Source of the DNA: Caballeronia sp. SEWSISQ10-4 2
GTDB lineage: Bacteria; Pseudomonadota; Gammaproteobacteria; Burkholderiales; Burkholderiaceae
Direction of reading: 5' to 3'
Length of the DNA stretch: 64,000 nucleotides
NCBI RefSeq assembly: GCF_030464885.1
Contig: NZ_JALPRJ010000019.1
Coordinates: 1-64,000 of the forward strand
Shown: positions 62,144 to 64,000 of the stretch, piece after piece
How positions within the stretch are numbered: the stretch's first letter is position 1
Layout of the letters: each line of letters opens with the position of its first letter
Position numbers and translations under genes: made by a program
The notes under the pieces: model-generated
Told to the model about the DNA's origin: nothing
The model's database searches: none
Seen by the model: only the letters and a program-made list of their open reading frames with translations

Positions 62144-62928
62144 GCTACGCACCCTCTCTTTTCGGCGATGCCCCGCCCCAGCAAAGCAATCGGAACACCG
62201 GCCCTGCTACTGCGTCGACGTATCAGATTCGTTCGCTGCTCGATCTGCTTTACGACGGTTTTTTCATGCTGTTCCTGCTCAAGAACGGTCGCGAGCCAGG
62301 CGATGCCGCGAGCTTTCTTGCGCGCATCCAGGAGTTCCTGGGCGACTTCGACCGCGGCGCGAAAAAGCTGAATGTATCGGCCGACGACATGTTCGCCGCC
62401 AAGTTCGCGTTTTGTGCGGCAGTCGACGAGTCCGTGCTCGCATCGGGTTTCAAGATTCGTGCGGAGTGGGAACGCAAGCCGCTGCAACTGACGTTGTTCG
62501 GCGAGCAACTGGCAGGCGAGAAGTTCTTTCAGCATCTCGAAGAAGCGCGTGCGCAAGGCGCATCACGTCTGCAGTCGCTGGAGGTGTTCCATATGTGCCT
62601 GCTCCTCGGCTTCCAGGGCAAGTACATGATGGAGGGACCGGAAAGGCTTGCGTATCTGACCGCCCGGGTCGGCGACGAGATCGCGCAAATGAAGGGCAAA
62701 CGCGCGCCGTTCGCGCCGCACTGGCCGCTTCCGGACCAGATCGCGCACCGCTTGAAAAGCGAAGTGCCGTTGTGGGTGATTGCGTCGGTGTTTGCCTTGA
62801 TCGGCGTGCTCGCGTTTGTCGGATTGAACTCGTATCTGAAGGACTCGACGCTGAAGGCCGTTGCGCCCTATTCCGAGATCGTGAAGGTGGGGCCGAAGTC
62901 GGCGAATCTGACGATCTCGTTGCCTTAG
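62140..62928 (+). CDS. tssL: T6SS membrane complex protein TssL (DotU family)
   Basis: Inner-membrane subunit of 262 residues. The cytoplasmic DotU domain (about 25-205) shows IRSLLDLLYDGFFMLFLLKN, FAAKFAFCAAVDESVLASGF, ERKPLQLTLFGEQLAGEKFF and CLLLGFQGKYMMEGPERLAY. One transmembrane helix lies at about 214-236 (LWVIASVFALIGVLAFVGLN), with a short periplasmic tail. There is no fused OmpA domain, so peptidoglycan anchoring must come from another protein, perhaps the OmpA-family protein encoded after tagF. Confidence 0.95.
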   Translation: MSYAPSLFGDAPPQQSNRNTGPATASTYQIRSLLDLLYDGFFMLFLLKNGREPGDAASFLARIQEFLGDFDRGAKKLNVSADDMFAAKFAFCAAVDESVLASGFKIRAEWERKPLQLTLFGEQLAGEKFFQHLEEARAQGASRLQSLEVFHMCLLLGFQGKYMMEGPERLAYLTARVGDEIAQMKGKRAPFAPHWPLPDQIAHRLKSEVPLWVIASVFALIGVLAFVGLNSYLKDSTLKAVAPYSEIVKVGPKSANLTISLP

Positions 62929-63018
62929 CCGGGTGTTGTTGATTGGGTGAATTTTAGTGTCGAACCGCGTAAGCGCAGCGCGATAAGCGACCCGCCAAAC
63001 GACACAGGAGAACGTCCA

Positions 63019-64000
63019 TGAGTTTTGCATCGAACGGAAGCGGCCTGCCGAACGGTGGCTCGTTGAGCGATATCGGCTCGCTTGCCGGTGTCGCGAGCCA
63101 GGTTGCGGGGTTGAGCGGGATGCCTGGCGCGGGCGTGGTGGGCGGAGCCGTCCGTGCGGTGCAACTGGCCCAGACAGGCGCTTCGCTGCTCGGGAAAACG
63201 CCCGCCTCCATTGCGGACGCGATCAACAGCGCGTCGGGCGCGCAGCCCAAACTCACGCAGGACAACCGCTTCGTTACCATGACGTCCCCGTTGGGACCGG
63301 ACGTGCTGCTCGTCAACGCTTTGGTCGTCGACGAATACGTGAGCCGGCTGCCGGAGATTCATCTCGATCTGCTGTCTCATCGAAACAATATCGACATAGA
63401 CAAGATCGTTGGGCAACCGGTTTCGATCACGCTCGATCCGCAAGCCGCCAACACCGTGCTGAGCGGGATCGTTGCGGCCTCGGATGCCGACCGGCGCCAT
63501 TTTCACGGCTACGCCGTGTCGTTCGGCAGAGTGGGCAATTCCGGAACGGTGACGCGCTATGAAATGACCGTCGTACCGTGGTTCTGGTTTCTGATCCGCT
63601 CGACCGATTGCCGTATTTTCCAGAACAAGACCGCACGGGATATTCTCACCGAGATCTTTACCGAACACGGTTTCAAGGACTACGAATTCAATCTCTCCGG
63701 GCAGCGCGCGCCGCTCGAGTATGTGGTGATGTACGGTGAATCGTATTTCAACTTCTGCACCCGGCTGATGGAGCAGGAAGGCATGTTCTGGACGTTCCGG
63801 TATGACAAGGACAAGCACGTCCTCGTTATCGGCGACAGCAACGACGCGTTCGCGCCAATCGCCAACCTCGACACCGTTCCGTATTTTGCGGATAGCACCG
63901 CGAGCGAGCACAACGGCATCGACCGCTGGGACGAAACGTTCAATTTCCGCGTGGGGAAGATCACCTTTCGCGACTTCAACTACAACACCCCTTCCACGCC
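63019..64000 (+). CDS. Second VgrG spike protein, N-terminal part (gene continues past window)
   Basis: Open frame from ATG 63019 (gaacgtcc upstream, 90 bases after tssL) to the window edge, 327 codons without a stop. Residues about 82 onward read FVTMTSPLGPDVLLVNALVV, LPEIHLDLLSHRNNIDIDKI, VTRYEMTVVPWFWFLIRSTD and FNFCTRLMEQEGMFWTFRYD, the gp27-like start of VgrG. The first 80 residues are an extra Gly/Ala/Ser-rich region (MSFASNGSGLPNGGSLSDIG, then GAGVVGGAVRAVQLAQTGAS) that ordinary VgrG proteins lack. The C-terminal half and any effector domain are outside the window. Confidence 0.88.

Overview
The window looks like chromosome of a Burkholderiaceae beta-proteobacterium, most likely Paraburkholderia or Caballeronia. 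The reasons are high GC, densely packed genes with many ATGA start/stop overlaps, and a gene repertoire of fused amino-acid ABC transporters, hybrid kinases, hydroxyproline catabolism and a Burkholderia-style type VI secretion system (T6SS). This is inferred from gene content, not from a database search. No rRNA, tRNA, CRISPR array or intact insertion sequence was seen.

Positions 1-10 kb: a four-gene minus-strand operon holds a TIM-barrel isomerase-like protein, an isopenicillin-N-synthase-type dioxygenase, a periplasmic amino-acid-type binding protein and a fused ABC permease/ATPase. It is followed by a GNAT/FemAB-like acyltransferase, a tiny lipoprotein, a vanillyl-alcohol-oxidase-family flavoprotein translationally coupled to a small Tat-exported protein, a small membrane protein, and a heme-oxygenase-fold enzyme. 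Positions 10-20 kb: three overlapping genes form a phosphorelay (two hybrid or REC-containing kinases and a LuxR-type regulator). Then come an MFS transporter, a periplasmic solute-binding-like protein, OmpW and a short-chain-dehydrogenase remnant.

Positions 20-30 kb: a BetR-HTH/receiver regulator faces a hybrid kinase. The kinase lies in an operon with a cysteine-free sulfite-oxidase-fold periplasmic protein and a NERD-nuclease/helicase. Next are a glutathione S-transferase, a lone receiver protein, and a hydroxyproline module (PAS-AraC regulator, 4-hydroxyproline epimerase, divergent DHDPS-family deaminase). The epimerase and deaminase share a promoter region carrying two copies of one palindrome. 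Positions 30.8-34 kb form a molybdenum-linked island: a short protein and a DUF2325 protein, each preceded by a ModE-box-like palindrome, then a single-domain ModE and a NifQ-like protein with no nif genes nearby.

Positions 34-64 kb: a complete T6SS with all thirteen core components. The left plus-strand arm carries an M15 (TagX-like) peptidase, TssM, TagF and an OmpA-type protein. The long minus-strand operon reads lipoprotein, TssB, TssC, Hcp, TssE, TssF, TssG, ClpV, TssA, VgrG, Tle5 phospholipase D, Sel1 immunity-type protein and PAAR. The right plus-strand arm carries TssJ, TssK, TssL and a second VgrG with an unusual N-terminal extension that runs off the window. Together they encode the baseplate, sheath and tube, membrane complex, recycling ATPase and one toxin/immunity pair for contact-dependent attack on neighbouring cells.
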